Source: Nitrososphaerota archaeon (lineage in GTDB: Archaea; Thermoproteota; Nitrososphaeria; Nitrososphaerales; Nitrosopumilaceae). Taken from it: 16,203 bases of DNA. The stretch's first letter is position 1; every line of letters starts with the position of its first letter. The notes beneath the pieces were generated by a model. The model was not told where the DNA came from and did no database searches. It saw only the letters and a list, made by a program, of their open reading frames with translations. The stretch covers positions 1-16,203 of the forward strand of contig JADFLN010000027.1 in the NCBI GenBank assembly GCA_022564385.1, given 5' to 3'. Positions 1 through 8,208 of this stretch are shown piece by piece. The position numbers and the translations under genes are program-made.

Positions 1-92
1 GGCTTGCATTCAACCTTGTATTGATTTTTGGACATACAATTCAATGTATCCAAATTTATGAGATATTCTCAGCAGGATGCTCAATCTTATAA
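1..92 (+). CDS. C-terminal end of a multi-helix membrane protein, paralogue of the 11424-12017 gene (partial)
   Basis: The window opens inside this gene; only the last 29 codons are seen, in frame from position 3 to a TAA at 90-92. They align without gaps to the end of the 197-aa membrane protein at 11424-12017, with 21 of 29 residues identical by hand count. Shared features are FGHT, QCI and the closing GCSIL. The function is unknown. The last 37 nt overlap the convergent 163-aa gene, exactly as in the second copy. The constant tail with a His and two Cys may be functional, but part of its conservation could be imposed by the antisense gene. Confidence 0.8.
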   Translation, partial: LAFNLVLIFGHTIQCIQIYEIFSAGCSIL

Positions 93-547
93 TTATTTAA
101 TTTCAAATATGATGCAAGCATTATCATTAATGCTCCAACCACAACCATTATTCCAGAAGTAATCATATTTTGTGAATTTGTATTTCCAAATTCTACTTGT
201 AATTTAATTGAATTTTTAGAAATATTTTCAATATTTAGTGAATATTTTCCAGTGTTTTCAAAGTCAAAATACATAACTGACATTTTTGTATGAACACTTT
301 GTTCTGAAATTATATTTTTATTATTATCAAAAACCTGAATAAATAATTCTTCACCTGAATATTCAGTAATGAAAGTTTTGTAATATCCAATGTCTTTTCC
401 CTCAAAATCTAATTTAATATTATGAGAATTAGATGGCTCTAGCAAAAATTCTTCTAAAATTCTATTCCCTTCTAGAAATATTATTGTAGTCCAAATTATT
501 CCTATAACACAAAGTGTAATTCCAATCTTGATTAATGATATTTTCAA
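56..547 (-). CDS. Two-pass membrane protein with an extracytoplasmic beta-rich domain (163 aa), function unknown
   Basis: I do not recognise this as a named gene. It has an N-terminal hydrophobic helix (about residues 6-26), a soluble domain of about 100 residues rich in alternating polar and hydrophobic strands (about 28-122), and a C-terminal helix (about 128-148) followed by a short basic tail ending HPAENIS. The domain has a LDFEGKDIGYYK turn and a MYFDFENTGKYSLNI strand, faintly like GOLD/emp24-type beta-sandwiches; that is a resemblance only. A full-length gap-free paralogue lies at 11981-12472 (about 92 of 163 identical by hand count). It is convergent with the upstream-window gene and overlaps it by 37 nt. 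The pair may act together in the membrane. Confidence 0.8.
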   Translation of the reverse strand: MKISLIKIGITLCVIGIIWTTIIFLEGNRILEEFLLEPSNSHNIKLDFEGKDIGYYKTFITEYSGEELFIQVFDNNKNIISEQSVHTKMSVMYFDFENTGKYSLNIENISKNSIKLQVEFGNTNSQNMITSGIMVVVGALMIMLASYLKLNNYKIEHPAENIS

Positions 548-589
548 TTCAATATTTTTTTAATTTATTTGATTAATAAGATATCTAAA

Positions 590-663
590 GGGCTCGGAGG
601 GCTTCGATCCCTCGACCTAGCGGTTCGAAGCCGCTCGCACTATCCAGACTGTGCAACGAGTCC
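590..663 (-). tRNA. tRNA-Arg (anticodon TCG)
   Basis: The reverse strand folds as a cloverleaf: acceptor GGACTCG with CGAGCCC, D stem GCAC/GTGC, anticodon stem AGCGG/CCGCT around loop CTTCGAA (anticodon TCG, reading CGA), variable AGGTC, T stem GAGGG/CCCTC around ATCGAAG. No CCA is encoded. Two oddities are visible: the third acceptor pair is A3-C70, a mismatch, and the base after C72 is U. All other stems are perfect. A decayed copy lies at 12516-12578. On the minus strand an A/T-rich AAATATTTA box lies about 27 nt upstream. Confidence 0.93.
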
Positions 664-707
664 AAAGAAGTAAGATTTTAACAGGCCTAAATATTTGTCT
701 AGATGCT

Positions 708-1883
708 TTGAAAGTCTCCAAAAAAATTATAGGTGTTGAATATGCAATTAGAGATATAGTTCTAGCTGCAAGAAAAGTGGAACAAACGGGAATGCACGTT
801 GATTATCTCAATATTGGTGATCCTGTACAATTTGGTTTTCAACCACCAAACAATGTGAAACAAGCTTTGATTGATGCAATTAACAAAGGAGAAAATTTTT
901 ATTCTTCATCTGAAGGTCTATTAGAATTAAGACAAGAGATTGCTAAAAAAGAAAATGCTAAAGGACTATCAATTTCAGCTGAAGAAATTCTAGTTACTAA
1001 TGGTGTTTCTGAAGGACTAGACATGGTAATTTCTGCAATTGTAGAAGAAGGTGATGAGGTACTTTTACCAGGACCCTACTATCCACCATATGCATCATAT
1101 GTAAGACTACATGGTGGAATTCCTGTAGAGTTTATAGTTGACTTGAAAAATTCTACACCTGATATTGATGATGTTAAGTCTAAAATTACTTCAAAGACAG
1201 TTGCAATATGTTTGATTAGTCCAAACAATCCAACTGGTGTAGTCTTTAATGAAAACTCACTCAAAGAATTAGTAGAGATTGCTAATCAACATAATATCTA
1301 CATAATATGTGATGAAATTTATGATCAAATTGTTTTTGATGAAAAATTTGTGGGAATTGGTAAAGTTGCTGGAGATTCACCGGTAATTATCCTAAACGGA
1401 TTCTCAAAAGTTCATCTTATGTCTGGCTGGAGAATTGGATATATTGCATTTAACCAATCACCACAACTTGAAGCAATCAAAGAACATCTTCCAAAACTTG
1501 CAAGAGTTAGAATTGCAACAAATCTTCCAGTGCAATATGCAGCTTTAGAATCACTTCGTGGTCCTCAAGATTATATCCGTAGCTTTGTTGCAGAAATTAA
1601 AAAACGTAGAGACTTGGTTGTAAAACGTCTTAATGAAATGCCTGGAATTTCCTGCCCAACTCCACAAGGTGCATTTTATGCATTTCCAAAGATTGAAGAC
1701 AATAGATTTGGTACAGATAAAGAATTTGTTATAAAACTTCTAGAAACAAAAGGTGTACTTACTGTTCACGGTTCTGGATTTGGTAAACAATATGGAAGCG
1801 GACATTTCAGACTTGTTTATCTTTCTAGTCTTGAAATATTAGATTCTGCAATGAATAAAATTGAAGATTTTGTTAGTCAGTAA
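708..1883 (+). CDS. Alanine-type aminotransferase, PLP fold type I (391 aa)
   Basis: This PLP-dependent class I/II aminotransferase probably interconverts pyruvate plus glutamate with alanine plus 2-oxoglutarate. It closely follows the archaeal alanine aminotransferase pattern known from Pyrococcus: VEYAIRDIV, LNIGDPVQFGFQPP, PGPYYPPY, HGSGFGK. Visible active-site residues are NNPTG (residues 173-177), D202 and Y205 (CDEIYD), the PLP lysine K234 in FSKVHLMSGWRIGY, and the carboxylate-binding R368. I chose TTG at 708, giving MKVSKKIIGVEYAIRD, because it matches the family N-terminus. An upstream ATG-less extension to 651 would run into the tRNA gene. A TTTTAA box about 30 nt upstream fits leaderless transcription. 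The 3' end overlaps the convergent gene by 7 nt. Aspartate specificity cannot be excluded. Confidence 0.93.
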   Translation: MKVSKKIIGVEYAIRDIVLAARKVEQTGMHVDYLNIGDPVQFGFQPPNNVKQALIDAINKGENFYSSSEGLLELRQEIAKKENAKGLSISAEEILVTNGVSEGLDMVISAIVEEGDEVLLPGPYYPPYASYVRLHGGIPVEFIVDLKNSTPDIDDVKSKITSKTVAICLISPNNPTGVVFNENSLKELVEIANQHNIYIICDEIYDQIVFDEKFVGIGKVAGDSPVIILNGFSKVHLMSGWRIGYIAFNQSPQLEAIKEHLPKLARVRIATNLPVQYAALESLRGPQDYIRSFVAEIKKRRDLVVKRLNEMPGISCPTPQGAFYAFPKIEDNRFGTDKEFVIKLLETKGVLTVHGSGFGKQYGSGHFRLVYLSSLEILDSAMNKIEDFVSQ

Positions 1884-2278
1884 TTCCAAACTGAAAATTT
1901 TTCAGGAATTATTTCTATAATACAGTTTGTATCCTCAAGTAATTCTTTTGCAGATTTGTTCTCAAGCGTCTTGAAGTATCTTAAAAGAATTTTTTTTGTA
2001 ATTGTTCTTACTTTGTTATTTTCTAGAATTAATTTAGCGTTTCCTTGTCCCATAACTCCATAAATGTTTGGAGCATTGATACCTACATCAACACAAAAAC
2101 CAACACGTTTGTTTATTTTTGTATTTTGTGCCTTTTTTGTCCTAGTGTTTGTTCCTATGTAGATCTTTTTTCCACTATACAAATACCAAACAGGTACAAT
2201 ATGTGGAGTTTTATTTTTATCAATTGTTGCAAGTCGTAATACTTTTTGTGATTTTAGAAATTCATCTCTTTTGTTCAT
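1877..2278 (-). CDS. Split-barrel pyridoxamine-phosphate-oxidase-like protein, FMN or F420 type (133 aa)
   Basis: This is a small split beta-barrel protein of the pyridoxamine 5'-phosphate oxidase/FDOR superfamily. The family's first barrel strands are visible: LRLATIDKNKTPHIVPVWYLYSGKKIYIGTNTRTKKAQN (residues 14-52), followed by KRVGFCVDV and VMGQGNAKLI. The family binds FMN or the deazaflavin F420 and often forms dimers; the substrate here is unknown. It is the last of three minus-strand genes, overlapping the 77-aa membrane gene by 17 nt, behind an F420-dependent NADP reductase. That neighbour makes an F420-linked role the better guess, by context only. Confidence 0.82.
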   Translation of the reverse strand: MNKRDEFLKSQKVLRLATIDKNKTPHIVPVWYLYSGKKIYIGTNTRTKKAQNTKINKRVGFCVDVGINAPNIYGVMGQGNAKLILENNKVRTITKKILLRYFKTLENKSAKELLEDTNCIIEIIPEKFSVWNY

Positions 2279-2495
2279 GCTTTCTAAATCCTAATGCTAT
2301 CATAAAAATCCCAAATCCTAACATTGCCATTGAAACTTTTTCATTTGTAATTTCTCCATTTAACAAAAAATCTTGAACAAATTCTGGTCCCCAGAGTATT
2401 AATTGTCTGATTAGACCAATTACTGCTACTACAGAAAATAGTACACCCATTGCTGAAAACCAATTTCTTCCTCGTCTGTAGTATTCGTGACTCAT
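2262..2495 (-). CDS. Small two-helix membrane protein (77 aa)
   Basis: I do not recognise the family. The protein starts MSHEYYRRGRNWF, a positively charged cytoplasmic-like head. It has one hydrophobic helix at about residues 15-35, a short acidic loop (FVQDFLLNGEITNEKVS), a second helix at about 55-71, and a basic tail (RKHEQKR), so both ends are predicted inside. It sits between the F420 reductase (20 nt upstream) and the split-barrel gene (17-nt overlap), which suggests co-transcription and perhaps translational coupling. No catalytic motif is visible. Confidence 0.75.
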   Translation of the reverse strand: MSHEYYRRGRNWFSAMGVLFSVVAVIGLIRQLILWGPEFVQDFLLNGEITNEKVSMAMLGFGIFMIALGFRKHEQKR

Positions 2496-2515
2496 GATTA
2501 ATGAAAAAAATATAC

Positions 2516-3187
2516 TCAGACAATTTTAATGCCAGGATTTTTAATTTTATTTCTTATCATTGCATTAAGTAGAAGTGGTGTAGAAATTTCTGAAAGATAA
2601 GATAACTCTCCTGGGCCCAAGTAAATTGGTCTTAGTCCTTTAATTTCGTTAATCAATCCATTTACCACTTGAACAGATTCATCATCATCTCCACATACAA
2701 AGATATCATAATCAAGTTCCAATTTTGGATTGACAAGTTTCTTTTCAGAAATTACATGGAAAGCTGAAACAAGTTTTGATTTGTTCTTCATATGTTTTGA
2801 TACTAGTTGATATGAAAATGGTTTGTTTTCTTTAATTGGAATGAATTCAAATCCAACATCCGTTTTAGTCATTGGAACAATTGGAGACACAACAACACAA
2901 CTATCTTTGATCTCATGTAATATTGCAGAACATACAGAATCAATATTTTCATATGGGATTGATAAAATCAAAACATCACTTTCTTTTGCAACTGAAACAT
3001 TATCACTTCCAGAAATTGTTCCCTTTATTTCTCCAAATGCTTCTTTGGCAAGATTAGTATATTCTACTGCTGAATCTGAGGCTCTTGCAGCATCTCTAGA
3101 ACCAATAATAATATCATGGTTTTGTGACCATCTTAAAGCAAAACCTTTACCCATTCCACCAGTTCCACCAATAATTCCTATTTTCAT
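2516..3187 (-). CDS. npdG: F420-dependent NADP reductase (F420H2:NADP+ oxidoreductase)
   Basis: The enzyme transfers hydride between coenzyme F420 and NADP(H) in the cytoplasm. At 223 aa it has the usual family length. The N-terminal Rossmann fold shows GIIGGTGGMGKGFALRW (residues 4-20), with the IGSRD end of strand 2 that favours NADP. It is followed by DVLILSIPYENI, VVVSPIVPM, SAFHVISEKKL, FVCGDDDES and the C-terminal LGPGELSYLSEISTPLLLNA helix region. It leads a compact minus-strand cluster with a 77-aa membrane protein and a split-barrel protein. A TATA-like CTTAAATAG lies about 36 nt upstream on the same strand. The alternative assignment, a generic NADP-binding oxidoreductase, is less likely. 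Confidence 0.9.
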   Translation of the reverse strand: MKIGIIGGTGGMGKGFALRWSQNHDIIIGSRDAARASDSAVEYTNLAKEAFGEIKGTISGSDNVSVAKESDVLILSIPYENIDSVCSAILHEIKDSCVVVSPIVPMTKTDVGFEFIPIKENKPFSYQLVSKHMKNKSKLVSAFHVISEKKLVNPKLELDYDIFVCGDDDESVQVVNGLINEIKGLRPIYLGPGELSYLSEISTPLLLNAMIRNKIKNPGIKIV

Positions 3188-3218
3188 GATAATCTATCTG
3201 ACAATGTTATTATTATCT

Positions 3219-3227
3219 CTATTTAAG
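3219..3227 (-). promoter_or_regulatory. TATA box for the npdG cluster
   Basis: The reverse strand reads CTTAAATAG, an archaeal TATA-like box centred about 36 nt before the npdG ATG. That would place transcription start near 3197 with a leader of about 10 nt. The same A/T block is only 15 nt from the divergent histidine phosphatase start, too close to serve it. Confidence 0.5.
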
Positions 3228-3238
3228 TTTCGATCAAG

Positions 3239-3862
3239 TTGGGGCAAATAATTTTCCTTAGACATGGTCAAGCAAAAAATAACACTGAACGAATTTTAGC
3301 TGGTAGAACAGAGGGTGTCCCATTAACTGATACTGGAATTAAACAATCTGAATACACTGCTGAATTACTTGAACATATGAATATTTCTGCAATTTATTCA
3401 AGTCCAATAGAAAGAGCAAAACATACTGCAGAAATTGTTGGAAAACATAACTCACTTGATATTACAATTGATGATCGTCTAAATGAACTTGACATGGGAA
3501 AATTTACTGGCATGCCATATGATGAAATTTTTAAAAGTCATGGTAATGTCTTTATGAAATTTTATAATAGTGATCTTGAGATTGCTCATAATGGCGTAGA
3601 AACTTTTCCTGATGTCAAAAAACGAATTCTAGGAATTGTTGATTATATAATTGAAAAACATCCTGATCAGAATATTTTGCTTGTAACTCATATGGATCCA
3701 ATCAAAGCAATGCTTTCAACTATCGTTGATCTATCTCCAACCAATCTCTTTGAATTAATAATAGCAAATGCTTCTCTTAACATCTTTAGAGAAAAGGACA
3801 GAAAATTTTCACTTTCAGGACTTAATGTGATGGATCCATCACGTTTCAATCAAGGTTGGTAA
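3239..3862 (+). CDS. Histidine phosphatase superfamily protein, phosphoglycerate-mutase-like (207 aa)
   Basis: This is a branch-1 histidine phosphatase. The catalytic RHG motif is at residues 8-10 (H9 is the expected phosphohistidine). R59 in SSPIERAKHTAE, E83 in LNELDMGKFTG and the second His H151 in LLVTHMDPIKAM complete the usual phosphate pocket. The family includes cofactor-dependent phosphoglycerate mutases and assorted phosphatases; the substrate cannot be read from sequence. The TTG at 3239 is chosen because RHG sits only eight codons in and no ATG precedes it in frame. It is divergent from npdG. The stop is followed by the oxidase operon promoter. Confidence 0.9.
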   Translation: MGQIIFLRHGQAKNNTERILAGRTEGVPLTDTGIKQSEYTAELLEHMNISAIYSSPIERAKHTAEIVGKHNSLDITIDDRLNELDMGKFTGMPYDEIFKSHGNVFMKFYNSDLEIAHNGVETFPDVKKRILGIVDYIIEKHPDQNILLVTHMDPIKAMLSTIVDLSPTNLFELIIANASLNIFREKDRKFSLSGLNVMDPSRFNQGW

Positions 3863-3880
3863 TTAGTAATCTTGAAAACC

Positions 3881-3888
3881 CTTAAATA
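3881..3888 (+). promoter_or_regulatory. TATA box of the cytochrome oxidase operon
   Basis: CTTAAATA is centred about 34 nt before the ATG at 3919, so transcription would begin near 3910 with a very short leader. It is the only clear box before the four-gene run and lies in the 56-nt gap after the histidine phosphatase. Confidence 0.6.
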
Positions 3889-3918
3889 GAAAAAATAGGT
3901 TTTGTGACTTAATCGCTA

Positions 3919-4179
3919 ATGAAAAGGATGATTGGATTATTCTTAGTATTGGCAGTTTTAGTAATAATTCCTGCTATAGACCTAGCATTTGCTGCAGGTG
4001 ACGAGCCTGGAGAATATCTTGATCGTAGAGTGATTATTTGGAATTTGTTCTTTAGATTGATGGCTGTTGCATTTACTGTTGGTGCCGTAGTATCGGGAAC
4101 ACTGATTTGGTTGGTTTGGAGGTTCAGAGAATCTAATCCAAAAGCAAAACCAACCCCATATGAGGGAACTGACTGGTAG
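3919..4179 (+). CDS. Cytochrome c oxidase subunit II, N-terminal transmembrane part (86 aa)
   Basis: This short protein supplies the first part of heme-copper oxidase subunit II. Residues 1-26 form a signal-like hydrophobic segment ending AFAAG. The next part, DRRVIIWNLFFRL, leads into one transmembrane helix (about 44-68, LMAVAFTVGAVVSGTLIWLVWRF) and a cytoplasmic-type tail RESNPKAKPTPYEGTDW. In canonical subunit II this helix is followed in the same chain by helix 2 and the CuA domain. Here a TAG stop is followed two nt later by the ATG of a separate gene in another frame. The two products are expected to assemble with subunit I in the membrane. The reading is clean, so a sequencing frameshift is unlikely but not excluded. 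Confidence 0.85.
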   Translation: MKRMIGLFLVLAVLVIIPAIDLAFAAGDEPGEYLDRRVIIWNLFFRLMAVAFTVGAVVSGTLIWLVWRFRESNPKAKPTPYEGTDW

Positions 4180-4181
4180 AA

Positions 4182-4613
4182 ATGAGTGGACACTCTAACA
4201 TGCCTGAATGGATTTACATTGCAGTTGTAGTTGCATTAATGACTTGGGTTGGAGCAGAAGCATGGAATGCAGAAAGACTTGTGGAACACGTTCCTGAAGG
4301 TGCTGAAGTAATCAAAGTCACCGCGCAACAGTGGTTCTGGACTTTTGAACATGAAGATGGAACAAAAGAAATTGGTGAACTACACGTTGAAGTCGGAAAG
4401 GCATACAAATTTGAGATAGAATCAAAAGATGTAATCCACTCTTTTAACATCCATGATTATGTTGTTTTGATGGATGCAGTCCCAGGTCGAGTTAATACTG
4501 TATGGTTTGCTCCAACTGAAGTAGGAGAACATGCTATTCAATGCAGAGAATACTGTGGATTACTTCACTATAACATGCGCGGAACACTATATGTGGAGGA
4601 GCAATCATCTTGA
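4182..4613 (+). CDS. coxB: Cytochrome c oxidase subunit II, CuA domain part (143 aa)
   Basis: This protein accepts electrons at the binuclear CuA centre and passes them to subunit I. One N-terminal transmembrane helix (about residues 9-27) corresponds to helix 2 of ordinary subunit II, followed by a cupredoxin domain. The CuA ligands are all visible: H86 in DVIHSFNI, then C121, E123, C125, H129 and M132 in CREYCGLLHYNM. The aromatic patch QQWFWTFEH precedes it, as expected for electron entry. It starts two nt after the helix-1 gene, and its TGA overlaps a TTG that opens a 17-codon frame running to the subunit I start. Confidence 0.95.
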   Translation: MSGHSNMPEWIYIAVVVALMTWVGAEAWNAERLVEHVPEGAEVIKVTAQQWFWTFEHEDGTKEIGELHVEVGKAYKFEIESKDVIHSFNIHDYVVLMDAVPGRVNTVWFAPTEVGEHAIQCREYCGLLHYNMRGTLYVEEQSS

Positions 4614-4662
4614 TAACATTATTATCACAACTTTCCATCGTTTCAAATGAGGAAATTAACTA

Positions 4663-4663
<1 letters not shown>
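4610..4663 (+). CDS. Possible 17-codon coupling ORF between subunits II and I
   Basis: A TTG at 4610-4612 overlaps the CuA gene stop as TTGA. The frame reads MITLLSQLSIVSNEEIN and ends at a TAA (4661-4663) that overlaps the subunit I start as TAATG. A GAGG at 4649-4652 inside it sits 10 nt before that ATG. The exact overlap at both ends could be a device for passing ribosomes on, or simply chance in a 49-nt spacer. No product function is proposed. Confidence 0.3.
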
Positions 4664-6201
<1,538 letters not shown>

Positions 6202-6210
6202 GATAAAGAA

Positions 6211-7194
6211 ATGAGTGACAAAACAGAACACACAGCAAACGAATCAGAACATCAAGTATACAGAACAACTCCAGAAAGAACTGGGAAAATGATGATCATA
6301 ATGTTAGGTATTTGCATTGTTGGTGCAATAGTATTCTTTTCAATGTGGGACTATTGGATTGCAACTCCTGCTCCAGTTGTGGCAATGATGGCAGGAGAAG
6401 CAGAACATGCTGCACCAGCTGCAGCAACTGGAAAGACCATTACCCAAGATCTTACATTCATTGAATCAACTGACTTTAGGACTTTGGCATTTAATGCGTT
6501 GCCGAATGAGGCAGGTCATAACCCAACAATTCAAATGAACGTTGGAGATACAGTTATCTTTAATGTAGACAATGGCGGAATATCATTCCACTCATTTGGT
6601 GTTACAAAAGCTGATGAGGGCTTTGCAGGAATTATTCCAGGAAGTGAAATCGGTGCTGCATCAAATCCATTAAAACCCGGAGAAGGTGGCTCTTCTGAAT
6701 TTGTTGCAGGTGAAGAAGGAACTTACTACTACATCTGTACAGTTCCTGGTCATAGAGAACAAGGAATGGTTGGAGAAATTATTATAGGTCCTGCACAAGG
6801 TGGCTCTTCTGGCATAGCAGCAGATCCAACAGGTGTATCTCATGAGTTTACTTTGAACTTTGTAGAATCATCTGACTTTAGGACTTTGGCATTTAATGCG
6901 TTACCTGATGAAGATGATCATAATCCAGAAATCCGAGTAAATTCTGGTGACGAGGTAACTATTACTGTCGCTAACATGGGTAAATCATTCCACGCATTTG
7001 GAGTTGTTTCAAACCCTGAAGATTTTAACAGTGTAATTTGGGACTCTGCAATTGCTGCAATGGCTAGTCCTCTAAAACCAGGCGAGAGTGGCAGTACTAC
7101 TTTCGTTGCTGGCGCCCCTGGAACTTACTACTACATCTGTACAATTCCGGGACATGCATTACAAGGTATGCAAGGCAGCTTTATAGTAGAATAA
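6211..7194 (+). CDS. Membrane-anchored tandem blue-copper (plastocyanin-like) protein (327 aa)
   Basis: The protein has a charged head, one transmembrane helix (about residues 27-45) and an Ala-rich linker. Two type-1 copper domains follow (about 76-193 and 210-327), offset by exactly 134 residues without gaps. Domain 1 ligands are H127, C176, H181 and M186; domain 2 ligands are H261, C310, H315 and M320, each in YYYIC-T-x-PGHxxQGM. Both sites look intact, so two copper centres facing outside are expected. Its place nine nt after subunit I suggests it carries electrons to the CuA site, replacing cytochrome c; this is inference. Blocks of 31 and 24 nt are identical between the two domains. Confidence 0.93.
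   Translation: MSDKTEHTANESEHQVYRTTPERTGKMMIIMLGICIVGAIVFFSMWDYWIATPAPVVAMMAGEAEHAAPAAATGKTITQDLTFIESTDFRTLAFNALPNEAGHNPTIQMNVGDTVIFNVDNGGISFHSFGVTKADEGFAGIIPGSEIGAASNPLKPGEGGSSEFVAGEEGTYYYICTVPGHREQGMVGEIIIGPAQGGSSGIAADPTGVSHEFTLNFVESSDFRTLAFNALPDEDDHNPEIRVNSGDEVTITVANMGKSFHAFGVVSNPEDFNSVIWDSAIAAMASPLKPGESGSTTFVAGAPGTYYYICTIPGHALQGMQGSFIVE
6470..6902 (+). repeat. Near-identical DNA blocks in the two cupredoxin domains
   Basis: A 31-nt stretch at 6470-6500 recurs exactly at 6872-6902, and a 24-nt stretch at 6718-6741 recurs exactly at 7120-7143. Both pairs are 402 nt apart. They encode DFRTLAFNAL and GTYYYICT in each domain and include the third codon positions, while the surrounding sequence is well diverged. 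Confidence 0.9.
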
Positions 7195-7196
7195 TT

Positions 7197-7640
7197 TTGG
7201 CAATTCAATATCTTGCATTAGTAACATTGATTGTTTTGTATTCGTTAATGTTTATTGGAGGATATGTATCAGCAGCTGGACTTGGCTTGACTTGTCCTGA
7301 TTGGCCATTATGTCCAGGTGGGATATTACCTACTGAAGAATATTTTATTGAATGGACTCATAGATTAGTTGCTGCTACCACAGGAGCACTGGTAATTGCA
7401 ACTATGGTTGCCTGTCTAATTAATAAGAATGCTGACTTTAAGATCAAAGTTACAAGCTCACTTGGTACTGTGCTTGTTATTACTCAAATCACTCTTGGTG
7501 CCTTAGTAATTGATCTACAACTTCATGCAGTTTTAGTTGCTATTCATTTGGGAATTGGAGTATTATTATTCGCACTGGTGTTGTTAACTACTTTATTTGC
7601 ATTTAGAATCTCTAGAGCTTCTATCGAGTCCCAAGTTTAA
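7197..7640 (+). CDS. ctaA: Half-size heme A synthase, CtaA/COX15 family (147 aa)
   Basis: The family oxidises heme O to heme A for the terminal oxidase. Four hydrophobic helices are visible (about residues 5-27, 55-74, 86-105 and 110-135), half of the usual eight. The family's Cys pair is at C33 and C39 (GLTCPDWPLCPGG), the E52-H55 motif is EWTHR, and further heme-ligand candidates are H110 and H117 (LHAVLVAIHLGIG). Half-size archaeal forms are expected to work as homodimers. A TTG start two nt after the cupredoxin stop is used, since no ATG precedes the first helix. Its 3' end overlaps the convergent secreted-protein gene by 20 nt. Supplying heme A fits its position in the oxidase operon. 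Confidence 0.9.
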   Translation: MAIQYLALVTLIVLYSLMFIGGYVSAAGLGLTCPDWPLCPGGILPTEEYFIEWTHRLVAATTGALVIATMVACLINKNADFKIKVTSSLGTVLVITQITLGALVIDLQLHAVLVAIHLGIGVLLFALVLLTTLFAFRISRASIESQV

Positions 7641-8145
7641 TTTTTTTTGTATAGTAAACATATCCAACAGTTACTGCAAGAAATAAAGCACCTATACTTA
7701 TTGCAATAAAGAAGATATATCCAAATGGGTTTTGTGTTCCCATGTTAAATGTATAAGTTACGACTATTTGATTTTCTCCAATGTCATACAAGTCAACCTT
7801 TACAATATGATTTCCTGAATTTTTCCATACATAATCCAAGTCCCAATGAGAACCTTCTATGGATCTTGGAGGTATTGTATCTATTAGTTCTTCATTATAG
7901 TAAATTTTAATTCCCATTCTAAATCTATCAACTTCTTCATAGTCGAATCCTTCAGTTACTCTTACCAAAAATTGAGACGGTTCACCAATTTCGGGAAATT
8001 CTGGTAATGTGGCTACCTGCACTCTAAAACCTGCTTCGAATTTCTCTCCAGAGTTAAACATTGAATGAGCATCAGCATCAACAAATATTGAGATGGATGA
8101 AAGTAACAAAATAAAGATTAAAAAAAATGATCGCTTTTTAGTCAT
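7621..8145 (-). CDS. Secreted, C-terminally anchored protein with predicted mature N-terminal His (174 aa)
   Basis: No named family is certain. Residues 1-26 are a signal peptide: a basic MTKKR, a hydrophobic core, then a DADA site. Cleavage after A26 would leave H27-S-M-F as the mature start. An immunoglobulin-like beta domain follows (about 35-135; EIGEPSQFLVRVTEG, FRMGIKIYYNEELIDT, GNHIVKVDLYD), in the style of YtkA/FixH- or CopC-like domains. One helix (about 141-163) and a basic tail anchor it in the membrane. An exposed N-terminal His is often a copper ligand. Facing the oxidase operon, the protein could help copper delivery; that is inference. It overlaps ctaA tail to tail by 20 nt. 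Confidence 0.8.
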   Translation of the reverse strand: MTKKRSFFLIFILLLSSISIFVDADAHSMFNSGEKFEAGFRVQVATLPEFPEIGEPSQFLVRVTEGFDYEEVDRFRMGIKIYYNEELIDTIPPRSIEGSHWDLDYVWKNSGNHIVKVDLYDIGENQIVVTYTFNMGTQNPFGYIFFIAISIGALFLAVTVGYVYYTKKIKLGTR

Positions 8146-8208
8146 TTAGATTATTATTCAAAGGATGAATATATTATCAATCAATTTTTTTCAAAAATCT
8201 TCAAAACC

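Larger units (their letters stand above)
1..691. repeat. Segmental duplication, copy 1 (partner at 11926-12606)
   Basis: This stretch is collinear with 11926-12606 at a constant offset of 11,925 through the end of the membrane-protein gene and the whole 163-aa gene. It continues through tRNA-Arg, where the second copy has lost 11 nt, and stops at about 691/12606 after the shared AAGTAAGA-TTTAAC stretch. The left end lies outside the window. The two copies are clearly diverged (about 56% protein identity in the 163-aa gene), so the duplication is old. Confidence 0.85.

Noticed and set aside
651..707. N-terminal extension of the aminotransferase from GTG 651
   Set aside because: It begins inside tRNA-Arg, and family members start just before the VEYAIRD motif.
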